This document shows, piece by piece, positions 21,432-22,283 of a DNA stretch of 22,283 nucleotides. A program made the position numbers and the translations under genes. The notes beneath the pieces are model-generated. The model was not told the DNA's origin. It worked only from the letters and a program-made list of their open reading frames with translations, and did not search any database. The stretch comes from DAOUMU01 sp034409055 (GTDB taxonomy: Bacteria; Chloroflexota; Anaerolineae; 4572-78; J111), in assembly GCA_034409055.1 (NCBI GenBank), contig DAOUMU010000031.1, positions 1 through 22,283 of the forward strand, written 5' to 3'. Numbering within the stretch: the first letter of the stretch is position 1; each line of letters opens with the position of its first letter.

Positions 21432-21881
21432 TTACTCCCGGATTTCCACATCCAGGGTTATATCCCCGGATTTCTCAAATTTCAGGGTGACGGGGATGCG
21501 GCTGCCGCTTGCCAGCGCTTCAGTGGGTTCAATGAGCATAATGTGATATCCGCCTGATTTAAGTTCAACTGTACCCCCGGCGGGCACATCCAGGGCCGGG
21601 ACCGGCCGCATTTTCATCACGTCGCCTTCCATAAAGGACTCGTGCAATTCGACTTTGGCCGCGGCCGGGCTGCTCGCCCCAACCAGCCGGTCGGCCTGGC
21701 CGCCTTTGTTCTCGATCACAACGTAAACTACGCCGGCTCCGGCCATTTTGGGTGAGGGGCGTCCCCAGGCGTCATGCTGTACAATTTGCGGGCCGGCAGC
21801 AGCAGCGCCACAACCCGACAGGATAATTGCCAGCAGTCCTGCCAGGGCGATACTGATAAAATTGAATTTCCAATCGAACAT
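21432..21881 (-). CDS. PCu(A)C-type copper chaperone lipoprotein (copy 1)
   Basis: The 149-aa lipoprotein (lipobox LSGC, Cys24) has the exact PCu(A)C copper motif H80-x10-M91-x21-H113-x-M115. It is the first gene of the oxidase cluster, 112 bases ahead of subunit IIa. A role in loading CuA of the adjacent subunit II follows from family knowledge. AGGAG lies about 12 nt before ATG, a long spacing. It shares about the same plan as copy 2 at 9382-9891, but the spacings between copper ligands differ. Confidence 0.93.
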   Translation of the reverse strand: MFDWKFNFISIALAGLLAIILSGCGAAAAGPQIVQHDAWGRPSPKMAGAGVVYVVIENKGGQADRLVGASSPAAAKVELHESFMEGDVMKMRPVPALDVPAGGTVELKSGGYHIMLIEPTEALASGSRIPVTLKFEKSGDITLDVEIRE

Positions 21882-21948
21882 TCTTTTTGTTTCTCCTCTT
21901 AGATTAGATATAGTAAATAGTTGCCAATAATCAGTGCTCAGTGTTCAG

Positions 21949-22104
21949 TCAATGTCATTAAGTTAAGACACTCAGCATCCTGAGTAGTGCGAAACGTAGT
22001 GGAGCGCGTATCGAAGGGTGCGGTCCAGGCGTTGATTTGAGGCCAACCCGCACCCCTCGATACGGTTTACCTACTCAGGATGCTCCTTAACTTAACGACA
22101 TTGA
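21949..22104. mobile_element. 156-bp MITE-like element with 19-bp terminal repeats
   Basis: The ends TCAATGTCATTAAGTTAAG (21949-21967) and CTTAACTTAACGACATTGA (22086-22104) match at 18 of 19 positions. Nested matches continue inward: AGCATCCTGAGTAG against CTACTCAGGATGCT, and CGTATCGAAGGGTGCGG against CCGCACCCCTCGATACG. The whole element is a long imperfect palindrome. The flanks (CAGTGCTCAGTGTTCAGT and GGTCAGTAAACGGTTGACTGA) look like another repeat family that it may have entered. It has no coding capacity. It occupies part of a gene-free stretch, 21882-22283. Confidence 0.75.
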
Positions 22105-22159
22105 GTGGTCAGTAAACGGTTGACTGATAACTGCTAAGAAACAAATTGCTGCTCGGTGT

Positions 22160-22198
22160 GGACCACAGTCCACGCCACACATCGCCGGACTGTGGTCC
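22160..22198. repeat. 12-bp inverted repeat (GGACCACAGTCC)
   Basis: GGACCACAGTCC (22160-22171) and GGACTGTGGTCC (22187-22198) are perfect inverted copies with a 15-base loop. This is probably another dispersed palindromic repeat. Nothing recognisable is seen from 22199 to the end of the window. Confidence 0.6.
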
Positions 22199-22283
22199 GG
22201 CTAGCGTAAGTTATGTGCAACGAACCGAGAAATCGTCCGAGAACTCTAATTTTGCAACTTTACTATGTGGCGAATTTGCCCTA

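Noticed and set aside
1..22283. CRISPR array, tRNA, rRNA, integrase or full-length transposase
   Set aside because: No regularly spaced direct repeats, no tRNA-like cloverleaf and no recombinase motifs were recognised on either strand; the mobile features are non-coding MITE-like elements only.

Overview
The window looks like a contig from a heterotrophic, oxygen-respiring member of the Chloroflexota (Anaerolineae-like). This is an inference. It rests on a thrS controlled by a T-box leader, a split b6/subunit-IV cytochrome b with a Rieske protein, a ba3-type oxidase with a tiny subunit IIa, lipoprotein c-type cytochromes, a Gram-positive-type LexA box, and many short palindromic dispersed repeats. 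No rRNA or tRNA is present to fix the taxonomy. Nearly every convincing gene lies on the minus strand, so transcription runs from high to low coordinates.

Left part (1-2920). The first 28 bases are the start of an outgoing minus-strand gene. Then comes thrS, whose product lacks the usual N-terminal TGS domain. Upstream of it are an unrecognised 183-aa gene, a full threonine (ACC) T-box leader with its terminator, and a near-consensus promoter. The T-box therefore controls both genes.

Accessory patchwork (2926-5040). This stretch holds a 216-aa membrane protein with an internal duplication and a divergent 140-aa protein behind a TTGACA/TAGAAT promoter that carries a LexA-type palindrome. It also holds an orphan promoter with two NrdR-like boxes and no nrd gene, a truncated class-V aminotransferase remnant, and a remnant of a second copy of the MvhD-like domain found at 10.5-12.2 kb. 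That second remnant is split by a 127-bp MITE-like element with a 5-bp target duplication.

Electron-transfer region (5054-21881, all minus strand). In transcription order it encodes: a PCu(A)C copper chaperone; ba3-oxidase subunit IIa (40 aa, easily missed); subunit II (CuA); haem O/A farnesyltransferase; subunit I; a monohaem lipoprotein cytochrome c; a GltD-like FAD/NAD(P) iron-sulfur oxidoreductase; cytochrome b6-like; cytochrome b C-terminal half; Rieske protein; a trihaem cytochrome c; a cytochrome b-ferredoxin-MvhD fusion; a membrane-anchored unknown; a second PCu(A)C lipoprotein; an exported DsrE-like protein; a dihaem cytochrome c peroxidase-like lipoprotein; an anchored unknown; a NapH/NosR-like polyferredoxin; and a small Cys-rich membrane protein. 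The simplest reading is a (mena)quinol:cytochrome c oxidoreductase feeding a ba3 oxidase, with copper and haem assembly factors. It also has an extra soluble-side NAD(P)/Fe-S module and a second cytochrome b carrying Fe-S and MvhD domains, which could couple NAD(P)H or ferredoxin-level electrons to the quinone pool.

Right end (21882-22283). No gene is seen. This stretch holds a 156-bp element with 19-bp terminal inverted repeats and further palindromic repeats.
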